This document shows positions 54,701-61,900 of a stretch of 64,000 bases of DNA, one piece after another. The notes beneath the pieces are model-generated. The model was given only the letters and a program-made list of their open reading frames with translations, was not told the origin of the DNA and made no database searches. The translations under genes were made by a program, and so were the position numbers. Every line of letters starts with the position of its first letter. Position 1 is the first letter of the stretch. This stretch comes from Agelaius tricolor (taxonomy: Eukaryota; Chordata; Aves; Passeriformes; Icteridae). Where the stretch lies: contig JALJCS010000001.1 in the NCBI GenBank assembly GCA_023055355.1, forward strand, positions 80,764,881-80,828,880. Direction: 5' to 3'.

Positions 54701-56431
54701 AACACCAATCCACTAAATTCAACTTAGAGAAAAAAACAATTTTTTTTCAGAACTGCAATAAAAATCTCTAAATCTCACAAAACTGCTTTTGACACAAATG
54801 CTTGTACCAACTTCGATCTTGTATTAGTCAATTATTAACCACTTCTACCTTGCAATTAAAATTATTCATTACTATAAATATTCAGGAAGAGGTTGTCTTT
54901 GTTACAGAATTGTTGATCTTAAGACTATCGGGTTAATAAAGCATAATTAAATACAGGCATTTAAGTGCAAGCTTGCAGGGCAGAAAATTACCTCAGGAGC
55001 AAGATTATTTTGAATTCAGCTCCTTGCTTTAGTGGTTTTGGGAACTGGCAAAACAGGAAAATCCTGAAAAGGGTGTTTAAACACCTAACCTGCGTTTTGT
55101 TCACTTAAGACAAGTTAATAATCCATTGCTAGTGGCAGTTCTTTTGAAAGAAGGGACATCAACAACTGACAAGATTCTTTTTGCTGAAGAGGCTCTTTTT
55201 AAAATATATGCTTACTGCAAAACAAATCAACTAAACACACACATCAGTAAGAACTGATGTAACAGGTAGATGGAGCAAATTAATCTGCAGCACAAGTAAG
55301 ATTCCCCCCTCCTACAAGTTACTTCAGAGAAGCTGCTAAAGGAGTCAAGATACACAGACGCTTCTCATTTCATTGTGCGTGTATGACTGGGATGTGGAAT
55401 GTGCTCTCACTGTGTTCAGACCTGTCCCAGATTTCCCTCTGATTTGAAACAGGAGGGAAAAGAGCCTCCCTCTCCCGAGTGCTGGCAGACATCCCCCGTG
55501 GAGGGAGGGTGGGCTCTCACCATCAGGTCCAACGGCACGTTCCGAGTATCTTTAAAGACAGAAAAACACCAGGCTCTCGGCGAGACAAAAGCGGCTCACG
55601 CCAGGCACGAGCAGCCCGGCTGTCCCGGAGGAGGCAGGGAAGAGGGAGCTCGGGATCCCGACACCGAAGAGCGGGCACGGCCCTGAGGGAGCGGATCCCC
55701 AGGGAAAGCTGCCTTAAACCGTATGGCCGGGGGAAGTGCGTTTAAATTTCTGTGTGCGCGAAATGGAAAGCGGATTAAATCCCACCTGTGCCCGGAGGCA
55801 GGCAGACACACACTCAGGGAAAGGACAAACAGGGAAAGCCAAAGCCCCACACGGCAGCTGGAGAGACCAAGGTGGTTCAGGTGGCGATGTGAAGGAAGGG
55901 GCTGACGGAGGAGACTGCAGAGTTCAAGTTCCCCCACCCCCATTTACGAAGAAAGCGGCCGGAACCGCCCAGATCGGGGCTCCTCGGGCGTCAGGAGGAG
56001 CGAGAAGCGACGGCTCGGGCTCCCCCAGCTGAGGGCGGCGGACGACCCTGCCCCGCGTGCGCTGAGGGGCGGGCGGAGTGTGAGCCCCGCGGGCCGGGGG
56101 AGCGGCGCCCCAGCCCTTCCCCCCTCCTTTTCTTTCCCCTCTCCACTCGGGCGAGCCCCATTTCCATTTCCTCGAAGCGGCAGCCGAGGGCGCTGCTCGG
56201 GGCCGGGCGGGAGAGGGAGCGGCAGGAGCCAGCGCCGGTAGCGCCTTGTTCTCTGCAGCCAGGCCAGAGAGGGCTGCGCGCCCCGCGCCCCCCGCCCGGG
56301 CTCACCTCCTCGATGGCCGCCACCGTGTTCCTGCACTGAGCCATCCGGGTGGTGAAGTTGGAGGCGGTGGGTGACTTGTAATCCTCATTGGTCTCGGACA
56401 CGAATTCCGACACGGAGATCTGGTCCGGCAT
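3718..56431 (-). CDS. ASAP2: ASAP2 (ArfGAP with SH3, ankyrin and PH domains 2), 5' part, 11 coding exons
   Basis: This entry spans the coding exons present here: 56306-56431, 37726-37798, 33668-33813, 24959-25033, 23365-23414, 13505-13634, 11289-11374, 9847-9922, 9268-9354, 3897-4000 and 3718-3787. They total 1023 bp, exactly 341 codons with no internal stop, and every junction is GT-AG with compatible phase. The protein opens [10 protein letters not shown] and continues with a BAR domain (roughly residues 30-255) and the start of a PH domain (from about residue 305). The family is a multidomain Arf GTPase-activating protein of about 1000 residues that binds phosphoinositide membranes and links Arf signalling to focal adhesions, endocytosis and actin. 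Paralogue choice rests on stretches such as [19 protein letters not shown] and VESLKPSIE, which fit ASAP2 as I recall it and differ from ASAP1. The ArfGAP, ankyrin and SH3 parts lie off the left edge. Confidence 0.95.
3788..3896 (-). other. ASAP2: ASAP2 intron 10 (109 bp)
   Basis: A very short intron with a GTAAGT donor and a TACTAG acceptor, phase 2. It has no stop in the exon 11 frame, but its length is not a multiple of three and retention would break the frame from exon 10. Confidence 0.92.
3897..4000 (-). CDS. ASAP2: ASAP2 coding exon 10 (residues 284-317 plus 2 nt), start of PH domain
   Basis: The acceptor ATTTCAG precedes 4000, and the donor GTAAGT is the complement of 3891-3896. The 104 bp code [20 protein letters not shown], then [14 protein letters not shown], plus GG of Gly318. 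The GSLYKKSDG motif is the first strand of the PH domain, which binds phosphoinositides such as PI(4,5)P2 in this family. Only 109 bp of intron separate it from exon 11. Confidence 0.94.
4382..4430. repeat. 20-bp direct repeat, copies 29 bp apart
   Basis: ATTACATACATCAATTTGAA at 4382-4401 recurs with one change at 4411-4430. The copies lie in intron 9, close to exon 10. Confidence 0.88.
7397..7426. repeat. T12 followed by G18 homopolymer tract
   Basis: A run of 12 T passes directly into a run of 18 G in ASAP2 intron 9. On the transcribed (minus) sense it is C18 then A12. The G run could form a G-quadruplex on the plus strand. Its length is also liable to sequencing error. Confidence 0.95.
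7685..7726. repeat. 21-bp tandem duplication (2 copies)
   Basis: AACTCTCTGGCATCCCACTGG is followed immediately by a second copy differing at two positions. It is a simple local duplication in intron 9. Confidence 0.9.
8311..8412 (-). mobile_element. CR1 LINE 3'-end fragment (antisense on plus strand)
   Basis: The plus strand reads CACAGAATCACATGGATTGG, then a GGGTTGGGAG-type block, AAGATCATCAAGTCCAGCC and GGCAAGGACACCTTTCACTAG. This is the reverse complement of the standard avian CR1 3' end. The element is therefore oriented minus, the same as ASAP2, and is about 100 bp long, with only the 3' tail retained. It sits in intron 9. Confidence 0.85.
9268..9354 (-). CDS. ASAP2: ASAP2 coding exon 9 (residues 255-283)
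   Basis: The acceptor ATTCAAG precedes 9354, and the donor GTGAGC is the complement of 9262-9267. The 87 bp code 29 residues, beginning [20 protein letters not shown] and ending ALQVDQKE, in phase 0 at both ends. It is a charged, helical linker between the BAR and PH domains. Confidence 0.95.
9355..9846 (-). other. ASAP2: ASAP2 intron 8 (492 bp)
   Basis: A short, AT-rich intron with a GTGAGT donor and an AAG acceptor. No repeat or RNA gene is visible. Confidence 0.9.
9847..9922 (-). CDS. ASAP2: ASAP2 coding exon 8 (residues 229-254)
   Basis: The acceptor TTTTTAAG precedes 9922, and the donor GTGAGT is the complement of 9841-9846. The first T completes Asn229, then 75 bp code [20 protein letters not shown] followed by TDLYT; phase 0. 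[10 protein letters not shown] fits ASAP2 rather than ASAP1. This is the end of the BAR domain. Confidence 0.95.
9923..11288 (-). other. ASAP2: ASAP2 intron 7 (1.4 kb)
   Basis: AT-rich intron with phase 2 boundaries. No repeat, RNA gene or extra exon was recognised. Confidence 0.88.
11289..11374 (-). CDS. ASAP2: ASAP2 coding exon 7 (residues 201-228 plus 2 nt)
   Basis: The acceptor TTTTACAG precedes 11374, and the donor GTATGT is the complement of 11283-11288. The 86 bp code [20 protein letters not shown] and then IKYFHAQC, plus AA of Asn229. The [19 protein letters not shown] stretch is a conserved late-BAR segment of ASAP proteins. Phase 2 at the 3' end matches exon 8. Confidence 0.95.
11375..13504 (-). 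other. ASAP2: ASAP2 intron 6 (2.1 kb)
   Basis: Phase 0 intron with a GTAAG donor and an ACAG acceptor. Apart from the AAT/GAT microsatellite beside exon 6, nothing was recognised. Confidence 0.88.
13453..13488. repeat. AAT/GAT-rich microsatellite next to exon 6
   Basis: An imperfect trinucleotide run of AAT and GAT units lies about 17 bp past the exon 6 donor, inside intron 6. No known function. Confidence 0.8.
13505..13634 (-). CDS. ASAP2: ASAP2 coding exon 6 (residues 157-200)
   Basis: The acceptor CTTATAG precedes 13634, and the donor GTAAG is the complement of 13500-13504. The first T completes Val157. The remaining 129 bp code [20 protein letters not shown] through to [11 protein letters not shown], ending in phase 0. 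The highly charged helical sequence ([20 protein letters not shown]) is typical of the dimer-forming BAR helices and is almost invariant in the family. Confidence 0.96.
17302..18462 (+). mobile_element. CR1 LINE copy, 5'-truncated (reverse transcriptase part to 3' end)
   Basis: From about 17302 the plus strand follows the avian CR1 pattern in order. It begins with the reverse-transcriptase stretch translating as DFSKAFDTL, then LLEKLAAHG, then the block around the active site (about 17563-17592). After that come the conserved C-terminal and 3' untranslated segments, and the copy ends in the typical ATTCTATTCTATGATTTT-like 3' end. The copy is decayed: frameshifts are frequent, and the usual FADD active-site block reads PSDD. 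At about 1.16 kb it is longer than most 5'-truncated CR1 copies, but it is not mobile. It lies in ASAP2 intron 5, opposite in sense to the gene. CR1 abundance of this type is a main reason for calling the window avian. Confidence 0.93.
21206..21271. repeat. (CAAA)n / (CCAA)n simple repeat
   Basis: Units of CCAA then CAAA, followed by A-rich CCAAA motifs, span about 65 bp in intron 5. On the minus strand they read as a GTTT/GGTT-rich tract. Confidence 0.9.
23365..23414 (-). CDS. ASAP2: ASAP2 coding exon 5 (residues 141-156 plus 2 nt)
   Basis: The acceptor TTGACAG precedes 23414. The 50 bp code [16 protein letters not shown] plus GT of the next codon. Two overlapping donors are visible at the end: AAA|GTGTAT and AAAGT|GTATGT. 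Only the second keeps the frame into exon 6, making Val157 from GT+T, and it is also the better donor consensus. The 3' boundary was therefore set at 23365. Confidence 0.93.
23415..24958 (-). other. ASAP2: ASAP2 intron 4 (1.5 kb)
   Basis: AT-rich phase 0 intron between the two exons that share the [21 protein letters not shown] motif. Nothing else was recognised. Confidence 0.88.
24959..25033 (-). CDS. ASAP2: ASAP2 coding exon 4 (residues 116-140)
   Basis: The acceptor TTACAG precedes 25033, and the donor GTATGT is the complement of 24953-24958. The 75 bp code 25 residues starting [10 protein letters not shown] and ending [11 protein letters not shown], in phase 0 at both ends. The [21 protein letters not shown] motif, continued in exon 5, is a conserved hallmark of ASAP-family BAR domains. 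Confidence 0.95.
25034..33667 (-). other. ASAP2: ASAP2 intron 3 (8.6 kb)
   Basis: Long AT-rich intron with several A or T runs (for example near 26633-26645 and 27238-27248). No CR1 or LTR signature and no recognisable coding segment was found on either strand. Confidence 0.85.
33668..33813 (-). CDS. ASAP2: ASAP2 coding exon 3 (residues 67-115)
   Basis: The acceptor reads TTTTTGAAG before 33813, and the donor GTAAG is the complement of 33663-33667. After completing Ala67 the 146 bp code [15 protein letters not shown] through to ELTALFKNL, ending in phase 0. This is the most ASAP2-specific stretch in the window: the [20 protein letters not shown] segment separates it from ASAP1. It is BAR-domain sequence. 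Confidence 0.96.
33814..37725 (-). other. ASAP2: ASAP2 intron 2 (3.9 kb)
   Basis: Phase 1 intron. It contains the imperfect tandem array at 36961-37030 and a small hairpin-like CCCCAG/CTGGGG near 35931-35946. Nothing else was recognised. Confidence 0.85.
36961..37030. repeat. Imperfect 24-27-bp tandem repeat, about 3 copies
   Basis: ATGCTGTTCCTTATCCACAA is followed by a second copy starting at about 36987 and a shorter third starting at about 37007 that regains the CCACAAAAACAAA end. The array lies in intron 2. Confidence 0.8.
37726..37798 (-). CDS. ASAP2: ASAP2 coding exon 2 (residues 43-66 plus 1 nt)
   Basis: The acceptor is a T-rich tract ending TTTTTTAG before 37798, and the donor GTAAG is the complement of 37721-37725. 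The 73 bp code [20 protein letters not shown] followed by LSGL, plus the first G of codon 67. It continues exon 1 in phase 0 and leaves phase 1, which exon 3 completes as Ala. It forms part of the first BAR helix. Confidence 0.94.
41468..41492. repeat. (TAA)n(TAG)n microsatellite
   Basis: Four to five TAA units pass directly into four TAG units, in ASAP2 intron 1. Confidence 0.9.
42006..42095 (+). repeat. Possible old amniote interspersed repeat
   Basis: The stretch with AACAGCCATACTGGATCAGA followed by TATCCTCTATCAGGAGCAGCC resembles, from memory, an ancient interspersed repeat widespread in reptiles and birds. The match is short and recalled rather than computed, so the family is not named. 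Confidence 0.35.
47860..49960. other. Pyrimidine-rich (strand-asymmetric) block in intron 1
   Basis: Over much of this stretch, particularly 47860-48370 and 49080-49920, the plus strand is strongly C+T-rich, with many CTTCC, CCTCC and TTTCC words and few G. Neighbouring intron sequence is balanced or A-rich. No repeat family or gene was recognised. In the ASAP2 pre-mRNA this would be a purine-rich region. Confidence 0.6.
49801..49830. repeat. (TA)n(TG)n compound microsatellite
   Basis: Nineteen bases of alternating TA are followed by five TG units, in intron 1 within a pyrimidine-rich block. Confidence 0.95.
51466..51529. repeat. 23-bp direct repeat, 41-bp period
   Basis: AAATATGTTCTACTAAAGAG plus CAT at 51466-51488 recurs with one change at 51507-51529. 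The spacer between them repeats the CTCTACTAAA core once more, so this is a decayed local duplication in intron 1. Confidence 0.88.
52669..52683. repeat. A15 homopolymer
   Basis: Fifteen A in a row in intron 1. No upstream retroposed gene or LINE tail that could explain it as a poly(A) tail was recognised. Confidence 0.9.
56306..56431 (-). CDS. ASAP2: ASAP2 coding exon 1 (start codon, residues 1-42)
   Basis: The start ATG is the complement of 56429-56431. The 126 bp code 42 residues beginning [10 protein letters not shown] and ending NTVAAIEE, followed by the donor GTGAG (complement of 56301-56305); phase 0. The ATG context has G at -3 and C at +4, so it is fair but not perfect. [10 protein letters not shown] is the expected N-terminus of this family, which is why this ATG was chosen, although the frame stays open upstream to another ATG at 56662. 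The exon sits in the CpG island. It codes the leader and the first turns of the BAR domain. Confidence 0.95.
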
Positions 56432-56854
56432 GGCGGGGCGGGGATGAGCGAGGGGAGGGAGGGGGAAAGCAGGCGGCTCCAGGGACAGGGAGGGGAGGGC
56501 GTAGGGGGGGCTCTCCCTCACATCGCTCGGCAACCGGCGGCGGCGGCAGCGCCCTCCTCGCAGCCCCGCTGTCTGGAGCGGTGTTGTTCCTCCGCCGCCA
56601 CACAAGGAAATTCCCCGCACCCACACTCCTCCTCCTGCTCCTCCCGCGCGGTCACGCAGCACCGGGGGCCGGGCACACGCCCAGCCGCGGGAGCTGCCTC
56701 CACACCCCGCCCTCCCGGTCGCTTTCTCCCTCTCGCTTTCCTCCTCCTCCCTCGCTCCCTCACACGCTCGCGGGGCGGGGGCGCGGCCGCCGACCCCCGG
56801 CAGCCCCCGGAGCGGACCTGCCGCCGCGCGCTCGCCACCGGCGCCCGCCCTGAG

Positions 56855-56865
56855 AAGATGGCGGC
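56855..56865 (+). promoter_or_regulatory. YY1-type motif AAGATGGCGGC
   Basis: The 11 bases AAGATGGCGGC match the well-known YY1 element found just downstream of many TATA-less start sites. It lies about 424 bp upstream of the ASAP2 ATG, on the strand opposite the gene. It may belong to the ASAP2 promoter in inverted orientation or to a divergent transcript. Confidence 0.5.
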
Positions 56866-57130
56866 CCCCTCCCTCTTTCCCTCCCTCAGTCCGTCCTCCC
56901 CCAGCCCCGAGGGGAGAGGAGGTGGCAGGCGCCGGCTGGGTAATCCCAGCGACAGGCAGGACGAATCCAGCCGTGCGGTTCGGATAGTGTTTAACAACAA
57001 AAACCCAAGGGCAGGGGAAGGTGAGGCGCCGTGCCTGCCTGGCAGCAGGGGGAACAGGTTGAAGCCCACAGGACAGGTCTCCGCACTGTCCCCTCCGGAA
57101 CTGCTCGCAGGTGCAGAGACAGTCTCTTCC

Positions 57131-58405
57131 CTCACAGCTCGTAATTTATGTTTCAACAGTTTAATCTGTTTTACGAATTCGTTGTCTAGTTTAGAGGGAG
57201 CTAAAGAGAAATGTTGTCATTCCCAAGAGGTCCGAGCAAAAATAATTTTAGGCTAAGTAACGTTTCAATCTAAATTCTTGAAAAGCTTTTTCTGTACTCA
57301 AGGAATAAAGCTATCAGAGGAGGTGCTTTGTTCTTCAGTATAAAGCTACAAGGATCTCTCAAGGCAAAAAGGGGTGAAACTCATCCGGAGCTGTGGTGTT
57401 TGTGACTGATGCAGCAGAAAGGACACTGGCAAAGTGTCCCTGAACGAGCATGGTGCTGCTTGCATTGGGAATACAGGGGTTTCTTTTGGCCTCAAAGCCC
57501 TTAGGACTTCTAGCTAATTCCTGCAGAAAGCTTCAGAAGTCTGTATTTTGGCCCAGAAACTCTCCTGTGGCTCTTTCACTCCCCTCTGGTGATAGTTATT
57601 AGCTCTCTATAAGTGATTCTTTATTACTCTGTTTTAAAACTCTTCGGGGAATTCAGATGAATAAGCAGGTACTCTTTTGCTGCCATTTGTAAAATGTCCA
57701 AATAAATAACTGTAAGCCTGCCCAGATGTTACTGCCCTTTGCAATCCTTGCTAGATCCTTTAGCATAAATAATAAAGCATGTCAGCCATATTTATTTTAC
57801 TGGTTGTAGTAAATCAGATGAATGAATGCAGGGTCTATCTGCATGTTCTCTCAGTTTTTTCACTCTTAGTAGTTTTTCCATCCTAATCATTCCTCATTTT
57901 CTCCAATGAAAGTCACCACTGTTGTTTTGCTTTTAACTTCATTGCTGCTCTCCTTGTTAATACTTATGTATGATCAGTTACTACAGCATGTAAAGGTATA
58001 CATTGTTCTGCTGCTAATGCATTAAATTTCTTGTCTGTATTTGTACATCACATAATAAATAAATATAGTTGAGTATAAATATTAATTCTTGCTAAAAATG
58101 TGTGATCTTAAATTTTCATTTTTTGCATTAGCTGATGGTGGTACCTTTAAAGCAACACTTATCACACTATTACCCAAACTTAGCAACACTAGCATTCTTA
58201 AACTGCCTACCATATCTTCCAGTGTAGCATATTTATTTTGATATTTTGAAGGGGGTGAAAAACTTGGGATCTGAAAGGCAAATACTCCTAGACTTTAACT
58301 TCCTGCAGCAGTTCTTCTATCAGATATAGTGTGCAAATCTGCAACATAATAATGCAGCTTCTAGTGGTTGCATCCACAGTTTGATATTGGAGTATATGCA
58401 ACTGA
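57131..58405. other. Upstream flank of ASAP2, next to the CpG island
   Basis: AT-rich, CpG-poor sequence between the CpG island and the solo LTR. No exon, repeat or RNA gene was recognised. Confidence 0.75.
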
Positions 58406-58410
58406 GACGG

Positions 58411-58980
58411 TGTCATGGTTTAACTCCAGTCCAGTATAAAGCAACAAAGTACCACACAGACATTCCTCACTGCTGCTCTGCCCAGTGGAAAGGAGAATCA
58501 AAAAATAAAGGAAGAAACTTGTAGGTTGAGCTAAGAACAGTTTAATAATGGAAACAAAATAAAATATTATAATAGTAATTTTATTGGGAAGGAGTGAGAG
58601 AAAGGACTAAAACTGAAGAGGAACAAGCAATACATGGGACAATGCTTACCAGCCGCTGGCCAGTACCTGTCCCATCACCAAGCAGTGGTTGATGCCCCCA
58701 GCCAACCCCAGTTTATGTGCTGAATATAACATTCAATGGTCCAGAATATCCCCTTGGCCTGGTCAGATCAGCTGTTCCAGTCATGCACTTTCCTGGCTTC
58801 TCGTGCACCTGCTTGCAGGCAGAGCACGGGAAAATGGAAAGTCCTTGATTTAGAGTAAGCACTACTTAGCAACAACTAGATTGGTGTGATATCAACATTA
58901 TTCTCATACTAAATTCCAAACACAGGATTGTGCCATCTGTGAAGAAGGAGATTAACTCTATCCCAGCTGAAAACAGGACA
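58411..58980 (-). mobile_element. Solo LTR of an avian endogenous retrovirus
   Basis: The 570 bp element starts TGTCATGGTTTAACTCCAG and ends AGCTGAAAACAGGACA, so it has the TG...CA termini of an LTR. It is flanked by 5-bp sequences GACGG (58406-58410) and GACAG (58981-58985), a target duplication with one mismatch. Read on the minus strand it has a TATA-like ACATAAAC element near the middle and an ATTAAA polyadenylation-type signal further on, which sets the orientation as minus. The terminal sequences match an LTR type I recall as very common in Neoaves, passerines included. No internal retroviral genes are present on either side, so it is a solo LTR left by recombination. Confidence 0.85.
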
Positions 58981-58985
58981 GACAG

Positions 58986-61900
58986 TACCATCATGCAATG
59001 AGTCTTTGAGTTCTACAGATTCTCTTTTGTACAGCAGGTTAAGTTACATGATTGCAATGGTATCTGATCTTCTTCTCTCTTTAACTTAAATGGATTCAAA
59101 AATTTGCCATCTCAGTGAAACTGCAAGGCCTTTTTGCTTGACAGACTGTGCATTTGCCTGAGCTCTTATCTTTATGAAGCTAAAGACTTGTGCTTGGGTA
59201 GACCTTCTAGAAGTTGTTTAGACTTGATATCAAGGCTCAATAGTTCAAAGAATTCCCTGCCTCTGTTGTGTTTTAGGACATCAGCTAATTGCATCTACAG
59301 CTATCATTCCAATTTTTCAGTAGTTAAAGAACTATTTGGTACTCAGGCTTTTCTACTTGTAAACATTCTTGTACACAGGCATTATTTAATTTCCTAGCTT
59401 ATTTCTTGATAAACCAAACTGAACAATTCCCCTCTTTTAAAGAGGGCAGAGTTAATTTGAATTGCTTTGCATTGGCCACAAATCCAGACTGAGTATCTAG
59501 GTGGTGACTGTGAGTCAGCTGACACATGGCACCTCATTACTCTGCAGTAACACTTTTATTAGTGTGTGCAAGTCCTGTGTCTCTCACTGAAAGGCTGTTT
59601 TCTCAGCCCTTCCATCATTTTTACAGTTCTAACACCTCAATAAATTATTCTCCTGGTTCTCTACTTCTTCATTGTTATATTCAAGAGTATTATTAGACTT
59701 TCTGGTCCCAATGTCATGCTCAGGTTCATCTAACCCTATAGTCTGGCCTTTAGGTATTTAAGAGTGATACTTAATTTCAACACCCCATTCTTTGAACCTG
59801 TGAATAAGTATTGAAGTGGAATGCCTTGATAAGGAGACAGCTGTGAACAAAGCTTTCTTGTGCAGAATGGGGTACTACTATCTTGTCTCTAGGTTTTCCT
59901 GCTTGCTTCCTCACCATGGCTCCTCCTGTTCTGGTTTTGGACCCTCCCTCCCTCAATAAAATGCCACTACATTCTTTGACCCAGTCACTCAGTTAGAGAT
60001 CTTCTACTAAGGAGAAATAAACAAAAATATTTTCCAAAGATTCATGCTCTGCACATTGCTGAAAAGCTTCTAATCTGCTGGATACACACCGACTACAGCT
60101 CCATTAGTCAGAATACTTGATTTGTACAAACATTTCTCCCAACACTGACTTCAAAACAACATTAATGGTTACATCAGTCAGTGTTGTTAAAAACATGTCA
60201 TCTTCAAAATAGTAAGACAGATTTAAAAATAACTGATTTTCTTATGTTTTTGTTTATTTGTATGGTTGGTTTTGAGCCTTTAGAAATCTTATCTCTATGT
60301 CAAAATCTTTATTTGCATCAGTGAGAACTCAAACTGAGGACCAGGTGCTATATAAACAGAAAAATAAGGCAGCCTCTGGAGACCTTGATATCTAAAATTA
60401 GCTAATGAAAGGCAATTGAGTTAATATAAGGAAATACTGGACCATTTCTGGTCTGTACTACAGTCTATGATCTTCACACACTGCTGCCCAAATGTTTCCG
60501 TAGACATTTTAAGTATGAAAGAAGGATTATGTGATAGATTGGTGTGTTTAAGGGGGAATTATTGCAAGAATAAGGGTCAACATGAAAGAAAGCATAAAAG
60601 ATTTTGTGTCTTTGAAATTTAACATGTCAGAGTCAGAGGTAAATATCATGGATCAGAGGAAAAATTAATGTCTGTTTAATGAGAGGACATGCTAATGGAC
60701 TTTTGAGAATAGCAGGGAAAGAACATGATGATCTGGTTAGAATATGATGATCCGTCAAGCATAGGGTGCCTAGGATAGGACCCAAAATGTATAAGGCTTT
60801 TTTTTTTTAACCCACAGCATGTTGTGTCATTGTTGCCCTCCACTAACCAGCTCCATGACAGATTGTTTCTGTTTGCTCTATCTTTATTTTATGTCAATGG
60901 TTTTTCACAGAATTTCTTTATTTGGTAGCTTTAGGTAGTTTGAGGAAATACTTTTTCTTGGCCTTCTTTGTGTATACTCAGTACTTACAATGATTCTGAG
61001 GTATATTTGTTAATTCTATGATGGGTGTTTTGAGGGAACACAACAAGAAGATGGTCCATAGAAAATCTCCTTAGCGTCATCATTTATCTTTGAACTTTAA
61101 AAATAGGCATGCAAATGAATGTAGTCTGGCAGCTGCTAATTACTGGGTGACAATTTTCAGGCAGGTGGATGGTAAACTCAGGAAATTTCTATAGTATATA
61201 TAATTCATAGCAGCTTAGTAAAACACTTTGTGGTGAGCCTTATTAGTGGATTCTGCTGTTTCATCCCAATTCTTACATTCTTCCTGTGAAGTATCAATCC
61301 CTGATGTTGATTGTTCAGAGAAACACTTTCAAAAGAGCTTCCACTTTTGAAAATTTGTTACTACAGTTTAGGAGAAAGATTTCTCATGATTTCTAAATGT
61401 ATTAATCCCCAGAAGAGCAAATACCTGGTTATTTTAAAGTTTTTCATATGATTTTGGAGGTGTAACTCATGTTTTAATGATAACAATTACAATATGTATC
61501 AGCTTTAGAATAGCATGTGTGTCTGCTCTTTTAGAATTAACTTGAAAATAATTCCTATTTGAAAATTTATTTGGCCTCATAGGACTATTTCCAGAGATTT
61601 ATTTCTACAAATTAGTGCAAATTCTGCAAATAAAGAAGTTAGTTCAGAAAAGTGTGGTTTTTTTCAGGTCCTTTTGCATTTGGAAGTGCCTACTTGAAAA
61701 TCTGGTTTAAGCACATGTGATTGTATGCTTTACCCACCCTTACTACATTTTACATCATGTACCTTTGCATTGCTCTCAGACTTTTGTGGAGAATTTCAAA
61801 ATATTTATTTTGCCTAGCACTAATAGTAACAATTTCACCTGTAATTGAAATAGTAGTGTGTAGACGATAGCAAGATGGAAAACATGGAGTTGAGTGTTGG

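Larger units (their letters stand above)
37799..56305 (-). other. ASAP2: ASAP2 intron 1 (18.5 kb)
   Basis: The largest intron here, as is usual behind a CpG-island first exon. It contains two microsatellites, the pyrimidine-rich block (47860-49960), a 41-bp-period direct repeat (51466-51529), a possible old interspersed repeat (42006-42095) and the downstream shoulder of the CpG island. Its longest open frame (39246-39725, plus, 159 codons) resembles nothing I know. Confidence 0.85.
55500..57130 (-). promoter_or_regulatory. ASAP2: CpG island and TATA-less promoter of ASAP2
   Basis: CpG dinucleotides, scarce elsewhere, are dense here, most strongly at 55950-56960, with long runs of C and G. 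Exon 1 lies inside it. GC boxes of the Sp1 type are visible at about 56061-56078, 56435-56445 and 56771-56783, and there is no convincing TATA box. A C/T-rich stretch follows at about 56720-56765. The 5' untranslated region must start somewhere above 56431, but the transcription start cannot be fixed by eye. CpG-island promoters of this kind usually drive broad expression. Confidence 0.85.

Noticed and set aside
55944..56336. 130-codon minus-strand frame overlapping exon 1
   Set aside because: It is in a different frame from the ASAP2 exon and reads through intron and UTR sequence; its length is explained by GC content.
56306..56431. Assignment to ASAP1 instead of ASAP2
   Set aside because: Exon 3 and exon 8 sequence ([23 protein letters not shown]) agrees with ASAP2 as recalled, and ASAP1 differs at these places.
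56444..57256. 270-codon plus-strand open frame in the CpG island as a protein gene
   Set aside because: It is Pro/Arg/Ser/Gly-rich low-complexity sequence of the kind GC-rich DNA yields in any frame, with no known domain; other long frames overlap it on both strands.
60724..60760. Repeated ATGATGATC motif as a C/D snoRNA box
   Set aside because: No paired CTGA box or terminal stem at the right distance was found, and it is outside any intron.
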